Positions 46,772 through 57,855 of a DNA stretch of 64,000 nucleotides are shown here, one piece after another; position 1 is the first letter of the stretch, and every line of letters starts with the position of its first letter. The stretch spans positions 1,341,799 through 1,405,798 of the forward strand of contig NW_021167089.1 of NCBI RefSeq assembly GCF_003711515.1. Direction: 5' to 3'. Source of the stretch: Sodiomyces alkalinus F11. Taxonomy: Eukaryota; Ascomycota; Sordariomycetes; Glomerellales; Plectosphaerellaceae. The position numbers and the translations under genes were made by a program. The notes beneath the pieces were generated by a model. It had not been told where the DNA came from and did not search any database. It worked only from the letters and a program-made list of their open reading frames with translations.

Positions 46772-47665
46772 GGGCATAGCCCAGCTATCCCCTCTGGAGG
46801 AAGATATTTGCACTGAAAGCTGGGAGGCACGCATCTTAACTTCATTGCAGGGGTGGAAGGGATAGATGGTCGCTGGAACTGAGGATTTCAGCCGTGTAAC
46901 AAGTCATGTATATCGACCGTGTACTTATACTAGAACACAAACTGTTCACATACCTACCTTGATATTCGAATGGTCGTCAATTATTGTAGTCATTTCAGTA
47001 AATGCTACCTGTATACCTTAGGTTGTTGCTGATGGAGGTTAGCGAAGTTCGCGATCTGGGTTAGGGGGCGATCCATAAAGTACGTACAGGTACTATCCGT
47101 ATTCCGTAGTTGGTACTTCGCATTGAAGACAGGATTGGTTCGAGTATTACTAATCTAGTCTAGCTCCACCGAGTCACATGCTCCTATAACAACGTACACA
47201 TCAAGTCGCCCTCCTCGGCATAGCCACCAGCGGAATTGCCCATTACATCCCCGTTGCCCGTTCCATTTACAAGGAACTCAGCGCTAGAACTGAAACTTCA
47301 TCTCAAAACAAGACGCAAGACACAGCTTCGTCTCGACCTGCCCATATACATACCTATTTTCTGGCTGTTGTCAAAGCTCGACTTCATACTGTTCGAAGTG
47401 CTCCATCTGTAGCAGCCCCAGTTGTCTGCTCATCTCTCACGTTCAACGGATATATTCGTCTTACCTTCGCTTCAACTCTGACGTCGTCCATCCGTTTCCC
47501 CTCTTTTCAGGCTCATTTCCTTTGCATTTTCTTCTGTATTTTCCGTTGTTCTGTGTTTGACAAGTCACCAAGTCGGTGGTAGTAATCGTATCCTCTTGGT
47601 TTCTCGGCCGACACAGCACTCTGAGACTTAGAAGAAGCTGAGAATCGTCACATCACCCAACTAAG
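46772..47665. other. Spacer upstream of aldehyde dehydrogenase gene
   Basis: 894 bases. CATACCTACCTTGAT, TACCTTAGG and TACGTACAGGTAC motifs at 46950-47095 belong to the GGTACC-like family. The remainder is C/T-rich 5' leader for the downstream gene. Confidence 0.5.
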
Positions 47666-49369
47666 ATGGCGACTCCCGTGGATCTCAAAATCCCCGACTT
47701 TGAAAATACCTCGATGGAGGATATCTCCCGCGTCACCGACACTCTCCGTGCAACTTTCCGTTCCAGCAAGACCAAGGATCTCCAATGGCGTCTGGTCCAA
47801 CTTCGCAAGCTATACTGGGCCATCAAAGATTACACGCCGGCTCTCTGCAATGCCCTCCGGGCCGACCTGCGCAAGTCTAAACACGAGGCCCTCCTCAGCG
47901 AGATCGACTGGGTAGCCAACGATTGTATTTTTCTGTCCAAGAATCTCGAGCGCTTCGCCAAGGACGAGCCCGGCGAAGACGTCCCCTTGACTTTCGTCTT
48001 CATGCGTCCGCACGTCCGCAAGGAGCCCCTTGGCATGGTCCTCATCATCGGTGCCTTCAACTTCCCCGTTCAGCTTGTCCTTACGCCCCTCATCGGCGCC
48101 ATTGCGGCCGGCTGCACCGCTGTCGTGAAGCCTTCCGAGAATGCCCCCCACACCGCCATGGTTATAAAGAAGTTGGTTGAGACAGCCCTTGACCCCTCCG
48201 CCTTTTCTGTCGTCAATGGCGCCATCCCCGAGACCCAGGCTCTCATGGATATCAAGTGGGATAAGGTCATGTATACCGGTAGCACCCACGTCGCCAAGAT
48301 CATCTCTCAGAAAGCCGCCGAGACTCTCACTCCTGTCTGCCTCGAGCTGGGCGGTATCAACCCTGCGTTCGTCACCCGTCATGCTGACGTCAAGCTTGCC
48401 GCACGTCGCCTGGCCTGGTCCAAGACCCTCAACGCTGGTCAAGTCTGCCTGTCGCAGAATTATGTCCTCGCCGATCGCACCATCGTCCCCCAACTCATCA
48501 CCGCTTTCAAAGAAAGCTACAAGCGCTTCTTCCCTAGCGGGGCCAAGAACAGCCCCGACCTCTCTCGGATCGTTAATCAACGCCAGTTTCAACGTATAAA
48601 GAAGCTGCTCGACTCGACCCGGGGCAAAATCGTCATGGGTGGTGCAACCGACGAGGCCAGCCTCTTCATCGAGCCCACCATTGTACAGGTGGATTCTATC
48701 GATGATCCCGTCATCTGTGAGGAGACCTTCGGGCCCGTCTTTGCCATCCTACCGTACGACACCCTAGATGAAGCCATCAACTCGGCCAACCAGCTCTGCG
48801 ACACCCCCTTGGCCCTCTTTGTCTTTGGCAATGAAGAGGAAAGCAAGAAAGGTATACCCCCCCGCCCCCTTTCTTTTTTCCCCCCTCCTTTCTTTTCTTT
48901 TCTTTTCTTATTTTCTTAAACCGCGTACTAACCTCTCCTCCAAGTCCTCGGTAGTGTCACCTCTGGCGGTGCCACCATTAACGACGGCTATACCCACGCC
49001 TCGATCCCAACCCTTCCCTTAGGAGGTATTGGAAGTTCCGGCACGGGCTCCTACCGCGGACGTGCCTCGTTTGAGGTCTTCACCCACCGTCGCAGTGTTG
49101 CCGTGGTCCCTGCTTGGGTTGACAAACTGCTGCGCGTCCGCTACATGCCATACTCTCCCAAGGAGCTTGCCCGCCTGAGAAGCATGAGCGCCCTCCGCTG
49201 CGATTTTGACCGCGCCGGTCGTCCCATCCGCGGCCTACGCTACTGGCTTGTCTTGGTTCTCGGACTCGGTTCCCCGACTTTCAAGGGCGCTCTTTTCCGG
49301 TGGGCTGTAGCCCTGGCCGGAGTCTTCGTGGCAAGGCAACGGGGGCTTCTGGACTTTATCGGGAATTGA
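47666..49369 (+). CDS. HFD1: Membrane-anchored fatty aldehyde dehydrogenase (ALDH3/HFD1 type)
   Basis: Two exons: 47666-48851 and 48945-49369; 536 residues. It oxidises long-chain aldehydes to acids with NAD(P)+, in sphingolipid and ubiquinone-precursor metabolism in yeast. Visible: GMVLIIGAFNFPVQLVLTPL, VKPSENAPH, YTGSTHVAKII, the catalytic Glu block CLELGGINPAFV, catalytic Cys in NAGQVCLSQNYVL, CEETFGPVFAILPY and SGGATINDGYTH. The C-terminus (from about 490) is hydrophobic (LRYWLVLVLGLGS, RWAVALAGVFVA), consistent with tail anchoring to a membrane as in Hfd1. The donor GTATAC and acceptor CCAAG are acceptable; the intron is pyrimidine-rich. Substrate assignment is by family only. Confidence 0.93.
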
Positions 49370-50110
49370 GTTGCCCGTCTTTTTATGTATTGATAATTGC
49401 TGTATATAACGGAGCTGGTATGCAGATCTAGGTGTATTATATGATGTACGAGGTACGAGGAAGCCTCATGGATTTTCTCTCATAATAACAGACCCCAGAC
49501 GAATCTGCCCATACCCAAAGTAATATGCGCCACAATACTCGGGGTTCCTATTAAACCTCATATTGATCCCGGCCTGCCCTCCCATTCATACCCTCCATGT
49601 TTGGCATATGACTTGCTCGGCCTAGATGCCCATGTTACCCATCGAGAAAGTTGTGAGTTTGGTCGAAGATCAGGCTGCGTGTGATGCTATTGATGGCGAG
49701 GGATTGCCATAAATTGGAAGCAGAAGAACAGAAATGAGTCGAGTCGATGAGCTTGGGGTTCTCAGTGGCGACCAGACACCAAGATCCGAAAACTGGGGGA
49801 TACCCAAAAATCCCACTCGACTGAGATATGCGCCGTCCAACCTATGATTTGGTGAGATGCCAGTCGAGACTCCACCGGCACAAAGGAGAAACCAGAAAGG
49901 ATATGGTAGAAGAAGAACGCTATTGCAAAATTTGGAAGAACATCCAAGTCCCTGTCGTCTATAGTATGTTTGCTAGGTGGTACAGTCTTCTCGACATCGA
50001 AATCGGGCGGGTTCCCTCCAAGACCGGAAGACGGGGCTTTTCCTCACTCCCTCGCCGACAATGGAAGCCGCGCTGAGGACATTCTCTACCAGCCACGTCC
50101 ATCGTCGCGC
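49370..50110. other. Convergent spacer HFD1 / MIC12
   Basis: 741 bases, no coding signal or notable repeat; should hold both 3' UTRs. Confidence 0.5.
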
Positions 50111-50984
50111 CTAAATGCCCCTTAGTTGAGTGTGATCCTTCGCGTCTGTGGGTAGGTACCGTTCCCGTAGCACTTCCTCGACACTCTTCTCCACCCGGGG
50201 TCTCGCCTCATATCGCTGCTGTAGTGCCTTCTCAACTGGCGAAACGGAAGTCAAGGCAGGGTCAGCAGCGCCGCTGACCTGTGCCGACATGGCCTCCGCG
50301 GCTCCATTCAGCAGGGCCTCTCCCTTCTCTATCCCGGTGTCAACCGCTTCAGCAGCCGCCTCCCGTACCTCGGTCGCCGTCCGCTCGCCGGCCTTCTGAA
50401 GCTCCTCCACCCTCTTCGCGGCCCCCACCCTGGCCTCCGCAGCCCTGGCCTCGGCGGCAGCCAAGGTCTTCTCCCGCGCGCGCTCCCATGCTCCCTTCGC
50501 CTCTTCGCCGGTCGTGACGACGCGTTCTACGACCGCCGCAGCTTGCTGCGAGGGCTCGCCTCCGAATACCGTGCGCCAGGCCGTTCCCACGCCTTCCTCG
50601 AGCCCCTCGCGGACCTCGGTCCAGTCGGTGCGCTGGACCCAGTTCACGGCATTGGCCACCTCGGAGTTCCAGCGGTCCTTGGCGGTGTCGACGAGGTTGG
50701 CGCGGCGGGCTGCCTCGATCTCTGCTCTTCTCGGGGGAGGTATGGGAACTACTGGCTCGAGAAGAGAGTCGAGGACGCGGGTTTGAGAACGGAGAATCTC
50801 GGATTGGTACTCTCGGTTGCGTTGGTGGGTGTAAATGGCAAGGTAGGCGAGACCTAATGTAGCAGTCACACCGCCGGTCTATGTAATGAAGTGATTAGTA
50901 CAGACAATAGATAAGGAGCAGAAAAAAGATAGTTGGCAGAGATGTTATTGAGGGTGCACGAACGAGACCGGTTGTGAAGCCCAT
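50111..50984 (-). CDS. MIC12: MICOS complex subunit MIC12 (Aim5-like)
   Basis: Two exons: a 21-nt first exon (50984-50964, MGFTTGL) and 50878-50111; 262 residues. The donor is GTTCGT and the acceptor ACATAG. The joined N-terminus MGFTTGLTGGVTATLGLAYL followed by AIYTHQRNREYQ matches fungal MIC12: a single N-terminal membrane helix followed by a conserved HQRNR segment. MICOS shapes crista junctions in the mitochondrial inner membrane. After this comes a segment with WVQRTDWTEVREG (the family's conserved Trp block), then a long Ala/Glu-rich helical region (about residues 110-210). The missed first exon would leave an apparent start inside the helix. It is head-to-head with the bL17m gene. Confidence 0.88.
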
Positions 50985-51633
50985 GGTCGTCACCGATATG
51001 CGCGAGTTGATGCTGGAGTGGAGAGCGTTTGGATGATGGAAGCGCTCAATTGGAGCAGAGCCAGACTTAAATATATGTCCCCCGTGTATGTGAAGGCAGA
51101 ATTGAGACTCGCATATCGCGATTGAGTCCACACGAAGGCTGTCCTCGGTCGCTGCGACGTTCAACCCGTGGTTGTTGGTAGTGGGCAAAGGTACCTTATC
51201 CGGGCCGAACTGGGTAGTCCAGTGTGTGACGTGGGGATCCGGAACGTTGAAGGTCCCACTTGATACCTACCTTAGGTACCTACCTAGGTACCTAGGTACC
51301 CTATTAGGTACCTTAGTTACCTAAGGTACCAAGTGCCAAGGTACTCCGTGCGTGCCCGAAGGTTTTTTCGTACTATAAGGTAGTGTCTGGACAGCCGCCT
51401 GCCACCAACTGTGGCTTTCTCCGGCATCAGCCCAGAAGCCAGAAAAATTCACGGGCCCTCAACCGCAACGACTCGAATCATCTCGCGACGGCTTCCAAGC
51501 CTCTCACAACGTCCCCATATCGACACTCTTCCACATCAGCCATTCGGCCTCTCCACCTCTTCAAGGCTGGCCATAGGAAAAGCGAAGGTCACAGATAGGA
51601 AGAGCAGAGCCCCCCACCCCAACAGCCGACACA
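50985..51633. promoter_or_regulatory. Bidirectional spacer MIC12 / bL17m with GGTACC array
   Basis: 649 bases between divergent mitochondrial-protein genes. The middle holds the densest GGTACC/CCTAGG palindrome array of the window (51263-51344). Confidence 0.5.
51263..51344. repeat. Dense GGTACCTAGG palindrome array
   Basis: About 80 bases made almost entirely of TACCTAGGTACC, TTAGGTACC and CCTAAGGTACC units on both strands, able to fold into several alternative hairpins. Confidence 0.8.
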
Positions 51634-52320
51634 ATGGCCGGCGGCGTCGTCAAGTATAGGCACTTGAGCCGCAACTCGGCCGCCCGCCAGGCCCTCCTCC
51701 GCGGTCTCGTCACCTCCCTCGTCGCCCACGAGCACATTCACACCACCTGGGCCAAAGCCAAGGAGGCTCAGCGTCTGGCCGAGAAGCTCATCACTCTCGC
51801 CAAGCGTGACAACGCAGCCACCCGTTCAAAAGCCCAAGCCATTCTCTACGTACGCTTCTCCTGTTCCCAATTATCAACCAGACGTCCTTATATGATGCCT
51901 CTTTTTTGCAAATGTACTCCTAGACTAACTCGCATCACCGGCATGCAGACGCCCCATGATCTCCTTCCAAAGCTCTTCGGCGAGCTGCGAAACCGATACC
52001 TGAACCGCCCCGGCGGCTACACCCGCGTCCTCCGCACCGAACCTCGGAACACGTACGACCAGGCCCCCTCGGCGATCCTCGAGTTTGTGGACGGTCCCCG
52101 CGACATGCGCTTCATGATTACGGCCAAGGCCGTCGCCCGGGCCCAGGTTCATGGCGTTTCCCGGCTCAACGAACTGACCAAGAAGAACGTCGCCAAGGTG
52201 ACGCGGTATCGGCAGGACGGCACGGAGGGGTTTGACAAGCTCGTGCAGAGCTTTAGGGATAAGCTGCGGATAAGCAAGAAGAAGGGTGGGCAAGCCGAAG
52301 TCTCCGAGGCTGACAGTTAA
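51634..52320 (+). CDS. MRPL8: Mitochondrial large-subunit ribosomal protein bL17m
   Basis: Two exons: 51634-51849 and 51949-52320; 195 residues. The core MAGGVVKYRHLSRNSAARQ, then LLRGLVTSLVAHEHIHTTWA and KAKEAQRLAEKLITLAK is diagnostic of L17; exon 2 continues with LFGELRNRYLNRPGGYTRVL, matching the L17 C-terminus (RPGGYTR). The donor GTACGC and acceptor TGCAG are canonical. The 99-bp intron is in frame and stop-free, so the unspliced frame reads 228 residues; the 33 extra residues do not fit the family. No cleavable presequence is apparent. It works in the mitochondrial 54S subunit. Confidence 0.95.
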   Translation: MAGGVVKYRHLSRNSAARQALLRGLVTSLVAHEHIHTTWAKAKEAQRLAEKLITLAKRDNAATRSKAQAILYVRFSCSQLSTRRPYMMPLFCKCTPRLTRITGMQTPHDLLPKLFGELRNRYLNRPGGYTRVLRTEPRNTYDQAPSAILEFVDGPRDMRFMITAKAVARAQVHGVSRLNELTKKNVAKVTRYRQDGTEGFDKLVQSFRDKLRISKKKGGQAEVSEADS

Positions 52321-52676
52321 TTCAGAAGCGGGAATTGGAGGGGGAAAGATCAGGAATGGAAGAGGAAAGTGGCCAACGACGCTATACTGACCAGCCACTC
52401 TACTGGAGTGTCCGATTCCGGCTGGCGTGAGGAGCTGCAGAGCAAGGAGGGATTTGCAAGGGGAAACAGAAACGGCTGTCAACATCACAGCCACCCCACT
52501 GTATCACTACGACGAAAGCTCATTCCAGATGTACTACTAGTTCCAAGAACATGTCTGGTCTATCTTTTTTTATGGCTATATCTAGACGGTTCAAATATGT
52601 ATATATATAAAAATTGAGACAGAAATCCAAGACCGAGCTGTCCACAGAGGGGGCAGAAGGAAATCCAACGCTCAAC
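52321..52676. other. Convergent spacer bL17m / UTP25
   Basis: 356 bases with an AT-rich stretch at 52560-52615. Nothing else seen. Confidence 0.5.
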
Positions 52677-55116
52677 TCACACAAAGTCAAAGGTGTCACC
52701 TTTTTCCTGGATCATCTTTCTTACTCTCTGCGTCCCGACTACCCGCTCCAGCTTCATCACGTCGTATTTGGAGAACATGACCCGTACGCTCCCCTGCCCA
52801 GGCGCCAGCTTCATGTCCTGCTCGCTCCTAGCGAGGTATCCTCCTGCAATCTCCTGATAGAAGATGGGATTATCCGGTAAGCCGTACATGATGACGCGCT
52901 GAACGCCCCGGAGCTTGTAGCGACGGAAGTGGTGCGCCCGCTCCGTGTATAGCAACACTTTGTGACGGCCACTGAGGAAGTGCGAGCGCGCGCGGGCCGT
53001 GTCCGCCGCCTCGGCGTACTCGGAAAGCGTGCCGAAGGTGATGGCTTCGGCCGCAGGCGATGTGGCGAAATAGTTGCGCACCCGCACGAAGTCGAGGTAC
53101 GACGGGATGAAAAGGAGCGTGCCTTTGAGCTCCCGGGCCCGCCTGGCCAGCGACGGTACGATGGCCGAGGTGAAATACGCAAACCTCGTATCCGGGTCCT
53201 TGCCGATGGCGCTGCACTCGAAGCGTGAGAAGGTCTGCTTGGCGCGGACGGGGAGCTGCTGTAGCAGGCCCTGGTAGTCGGGTTGAAAGCGGACTTTGCC
53301 GGCCCAGTTGCGGCACTGGGTCCGGAACAGCTCGGTGAGCTCGGGCGTGACGAAGGGCGATAGGATGATGGTCTGCCGGAAATACTTGGCCCAATCCTCG
53401 AGATACCATGTCCGGACGCGGCTGAAGTCGCAACCGTGGGAATCCCTCGGCTGTCGGTTCAGGTGTTCGAAGATGTACTCGACATGTTCCCAGTTTTGCA
53501 TCAGCAGCCCGTCGGCCTGGTCCACGACCACCATCTCGACGGAGCTGAGAAAGTCATAGTCCATGTTCTTCTTGTCCTCTTCAGTCCCGATGGCCATACG
53601 CAGGCCTAGAGGGCTCGCCATCAATATGTCCGAGTTGTAGAACTGGGCAAAGTATTTGATCGTCTTCCGTGTGAACTTGACGCCCAACCGAAACATGTCG
53701 TCGTCATTCCCGTCGAAGAGATCCAAAAAGTCGGCCGGTTTCTGGTCGCGGAACTTTTCCGACTTGTCCACATATGCATCCTCGAAGCGTTTGCGGTTTT
53801 CCCTCTGGTCTGGTTCCCAGAGGTTTTCAATCATGCCCACCATTTTGGCACATGATTGCCTGGTCGGGAGAAGAAACAAGACCTTGGGCCGGGTGAAGCC
53901 TTGGTCTCTCAGCTCCAGGGACGAGTTCTCGTCCTTAGAGAGCTTGTAGCTGTTCTTGATAACGCGGTCTCGAGTCCTGGTAGGCGGGTCAGCACTCTGA
54001 CATGCGAGATGGAAGTGACGCTGAGGGAGAAAATCTTACTTCAGGGCATGATTAACAGCATGAAGGCATGTTAACTGCCTCAATTTTTCCGCGTTCCCAA
54101 CGTTCCGGGCACCGTACAAAACGTCATGGTAATTGAACATTATCGGCGCGAAAGCTTGCTGTAAACTGTCGAAAGATGGTAGGTTGCGAGATGCCATGTT
54201 GCTTAGCTTCTGCTTGAGCCTCAATGCTTGTAGTCCCGGGATCGGCGACGGGAGGGCAACGTCATCAGCTCCCTCCACCTCTGGTAGCATCAAGACGGCC
54301 TTGGAGAGCTTGGTCATGATACGTTTTGACGTCCATTTACCGTCTTGGATCGCCTTGACTTTTTCAGCGGTCGTCTCCTGGTCCGGCGTAGTGAAATGAC
54401 TATCGAAAGGATCCGAGGCATCCTCGACGTCTTCGTCGTCGCTTTCGTGCTCAAACTCTGCCTCGGCTAAGGCGTCTGCGGGGTCCTCCTCGGCCTCATC
54501 AGCGAAGTCAACATCCTTTTTCTCTTCGGATGCCTCTTCCTCGTCTTGGCCCGGTCCCTGCTGAGACGGAAGGGCTTCGGCTGCGTTGCCATTGTCTAGC
54601 TTACGCCTCTTTGGGTTCCGCTCAGTGTCCTGGGTGAAGCTTTGAATAAGAGCCATATATGGAGGTGGTGCGTTGGCTGTCTCCTCAGCCTCCTCACCGT
54701 CAGAGCTAGAGTCATCCAGTTCTTCATCCTCATCGGAAACATAAGACTCCGCTTCAGAGACTTCTTCATCTGATGACCTGTTCGATGTCAGCATTTGAAA
54801 TTTCAGTTTTCAGTGGAAATTGGATGAAAGAACAATCTTACTCCTTCTCTCCTAGCCTGGTGTTAAATCGCGATGCCTCTGCACCCATGGAACCTCCCCT
54901 GGCTCTGCCACCTCGGCCTCGCCCCCTTCCGCCTCGAGCGCCTCCTCGAGGTCCTCCTCTAGATCCTCCTCTAGATCCTCCTCGAGGTCCTCCCCTAGAT
55001 CCTCCTCGAAATCCTCCTCGAAATCCGCCTCGAGATCCGCCTCGAGATCCGCCTCGAGATTCTCCTCGAGACCCTCCTCGAGACCCTCCTCTAAATCCTC
55101 CGGCTCGTGGTCCCAT
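52677..55116 (-). CDS. UTP25: U3 snoRNP / SSU-processome protein Utp25
   Basis: Three exons: 55116-54842, 54777-54040, 53976-52677; 770 residues. Donors are GTAAGA (twice); acceptors are GAACAG and TACCAG. Exon 1 is almost entirely an [11 protein letters not shown] tandem array (nucleotides about 54890-55105), then an acidic Asp/Glu/Ser-rich block (exon 2), as in fungal Utp25 proteins. The conserved core has [26 protein letters not shown] lysines, [68 protein letters not shown] and a C-terminal helicase-like fold ([38 protein letters not shown]). It is a degenerate DEAD-box relative without an active DEAD motif (DQAD). It acts in nucleolar 18S rRNA processing. Confidence 0.93.
54890..55105. 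repeat. 12-bp coding tandem repeat encoding RGG units
   Basis: About eighteen imperfect 12-bp units (CCTCCTCGAGAT and variants on the + strand) encode Arg-Gly-Gly-Ser/Phe/Pro units of the Utp25 N-terminus. Likely length-polymorphic. Confidence 0.8.
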
Positions 55117-55675
55117 GTTTTACACTCTGATTCAACAAGATAAGGCCTCGTCGGGAGACTGTGAATTACTTAAATAAAAGGACAACAACGACGGCCCAAG
55201 ATCTTGCCGAATTGTTTGTTCCGTATTAGATATTTTCTCATTAAGAACCCGGAAGGCCGATGAAATAGGACGCAGAAAGAAAAAAAGAAAAAGTTACAGA
55301 TGGTATTGTCTCTCAGCCTTGCAGTTAGTTACCTACATGCCCCACTAAAGCCGTCTTGGCAGGTCCAGACCAGCCAGCCCGGCACCTCATCCGCATTTCC
55401 AAGCCACAGAGGGGCAATCAATCATTCGCCACAGTTCTTATCAGCGTGGCTTATCTCGCCCACAACCCCATAACCGCAATTTTTGCATGTTCGCGAACCA
55501 AAGGCGGAAAGAGAAAGAACCGTAAGGGCAGGACAAGGACAAGGAACAAACCGCCCTCGTACCCGCATCACCCTCACCCTCACCCTCAACCTCAACCTCA
55601 ACCTCAACCTCAACCTCAACTCAACCACAACCTCATATTCCAGCCATCATCCCCCCCACTGGCATCTTGCCCAGC
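55117..55675. promoter_or_regulatory. Bidirectional spacer UTP25 / eIF3f
   Basis: 559 bases between divergent starts. A CCCTCA/AACCTC hexamer repeat (about 55567-55625) sits in the eIF3f 5' leader. Confidence 0.5.
55567..55625. repeat. CCTCAA/CCCTCA hexamer repeat in eIF3f 5' leader
   Basis: Three CACCCT units followed by about six CAACCT units. It resembles but does not match the TTAGGG telomere repeat; a pyrimidine-rich leader repeat. Confidence 0.75.
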
Positions 55676-56896
55676 ATGGCTGTCGAATCTGAGAAGTTCC
55701 TTCATTTGTCCAGGCCCATTGTGCCTGCGGCCATCAATCTGCAGGGCAACATTGCCCCGCTCACCGTGAACATCCAACCCCAAGTATGTTCAATGTTTCC
55801 AAACCGTCCATCCCAGAGAAGACCCGCCTTTGTGTTTGATTCTCCTCCTGGCTTTTTGTTTCTCCAGTCTTGCCCGACTCCTGGACATATCTGACCTTGC
55901 TCTTCTTCTCTTCTCTTTCCCTGGCAGGCCATCTTCTCCATCCTCGACCATGCCGTCCGCCGCGATATTCGTGATACCCAATCCACCCGCGTCATCGGCG
56001 CTCTCGTCGGCACCCGATCCGAAGATGGTACCGAGGTAGAGGTACGCTCCTGCTTCGCCATCCCGCACACCGAGAACGAGGACCAGGTCGAGGTGGACGT
56101 CGACTACCAGAAAAACATGCTCGCCCTCACCCTCAGGGCGTCGCCCCGCGAGTCCCTCCTGGGCTGGTACACCACGAGCCACGAGCTCAACTCCTTCTCC
56201 GCCCTGATCCAGAACTTCTTCGCCGCCCCGGACACCGGCACCTTCCCCCACCCGGCCGTCCACCTCACCATCAGCACCGATCCCACCGCCGAAATCGAGG
56301 CGCGCGCCTACATCTCCGCCCCCGTCGCCGTCAACGCCGAGCGCGCCAGCGAGTCGTGCCTCTTCATCCAGGTGCCCCATCGCCTTCTCCATGGCGACAG
56401 CGCCGAGCGCTCCGCCCTCGAGGCTATCGCTTCCGCCCGGGATACCGAGGAACGCGCCGCCCCGATCGTCTCCGACGTCGAGGCCCTCACCCGCTCCCTC
56501 GAGCTGACCGCCGGCCTCATCGACCGCGTCTTCGAGTGGGTCAACGGCATTCTCGACGAGGAGGAAGAGCCCAACCAGGCCCTGGGCCAGTACCTCATGA
56601 ACGCCCTCTCTCTCGCCCCCAAGGTGGACCCTGCCCAGATTGAACAAAACTTCAACAACCACATCCAGGACGTTCTCATGGTTTCCTATCTTGCCAACAC
56701 CATCCGCACCCAGATCGACCTGTCACAGCGCCTCGCGACGGCAAATCTCGCTGCTGGTGAGAAGGAAGGAGAGGGCAAGACCGGCGAGGGTGAGAAGGGA
56801 GGTGATCAGCGCGGACAGAGGGGAGGCAAGCGAGGTGGCCGGGGCGGCGGACGAGGCGGAGGTCATCAGAGGGAGCCCAGGGAATCTGCCGAGTAG
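55676..56896 (+). CDS. Translation initiation factor eIF3 subunit F (MPN domain)
   Basis: Two exons: 55676-55783 and 55928-56896; 358 residues. The donor is GTATGT and the acceptor GGCAG. Exon 1 ends [12 protein letters not shown] and exon 2 continues [13 protein letters not shown], the start of the MPN domain. Further motifs: [48 protein letters not shown] and [11 protein letters not shown]. It lacks the full H-x-H...D zinc-protease signature, as usual for scaffold MPN subunits. The C-terminal half is helical and ends in a Gly/Arg-rich tail ([14 protein letters not shown]). It is part of cytoplasmic eIF3 on the 40S subunit. Confidence 0.95.
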
Positions 56897-57855
56897 CGGG
56901 GTTGAACAGAGACACTGAGACAGTGGCTTTCGCCTTGATCCAGCTGGCAGTGGAAGAAAACGAAAGAAAGAAAAAAAGGAAGCAAACCATGTTTTCTATA
57001 GACGACAGCGGGGGGGATATTGATACCCTCCCCCCAATGGCCAGCATGCACAGCTCATTCAGGCAAATTTAGTGCTTCGATCGGCGGGGATGCCGAGTTC
57101 TCAAACATGAGACATGATAGCATGTTGGGGGCAGGGGAATTCACGAAGATAAACCGTCATGGCGTTTTATGGCAGTGTCAGGATTAGACGGCCTACTAGT
57201 TCAGGGCGAGCTGGTATTTTATGAGATCATCGTACTCGAGTCGCACTCGTTCCCACACCGCAGAAGGTTGCTCATCCCTGTTCAAAGCTAGATCTCCTGC
57301 CTGCTGGTGCCTTGGCTGTTCTTGGGGGAAATGGAGTCTCAATAGCAGCCATCATCCTCAGCTACCTACTCAGTAATTACCTCAGAAGATTCTGGATGTA
57401 TCGCTATCTTCTTAAGGGGGTCAGTCGGGAAGGGAGCGACGAAGCTGGCCGTAACCAAACTTATGATATCCAGGGCTCCTGGAAAATAAACAGAATAAAC
57501 AGACTATTCCGGCTGCAAGAAGAAGAAAAGGGAAAATGCGAGAAAAGAAATAGAAAAGATTTAAAAGAAGATTTAAAATCTAGCCGCGCTGCTTTTCAGC
57601 CTCTGAACTCGTTTCGTTGCCTCCAAACCAGACGCTTCAGCTGAAGCATTGATATAGACATGACCTACGCACGGCTGGCATACACCTTATGAAAAGAGAC
57701 ATACTGAGCACCGAGAGAACTACAGTCCTAAGGGACATTAAGTGAGAGAAAGGTGATGTTTCTATATGTTCGGTTGATCCCCAGGAGATAGGGTGAGTGT
57801 ATCGAATGGGTATATGCTATCGAATTGGAGGCAAGTCGCAGCCCGTATATATCGT
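56897..57855. other. Convergent spacer eIF3f / PPR gene
   Basis: 959 bases. A short open frame at 57312-57644 has a hydrophobic start and Lys/Glu-rich end but no family match and no supporting context. A G run occurs at 57009-57017. No gene called. Confidence 0.5.

Noticed and set aside
47810..48592. 260-codon minus-strand open frame
   Set aside because: Antisense to the aldehyde dehydrogenase active-site exon.
55567..55625. Possible interstitial telomere repeat
   Set aside because: Units are CACCCT/CAACCT, not CCCTAA, and the block lies in a normal 5' leader.
55790..56662. 290-codon minus-strand Gly/Glu-rich open frame
   Set aside because: Antisense to the eIF3f MPN exon.
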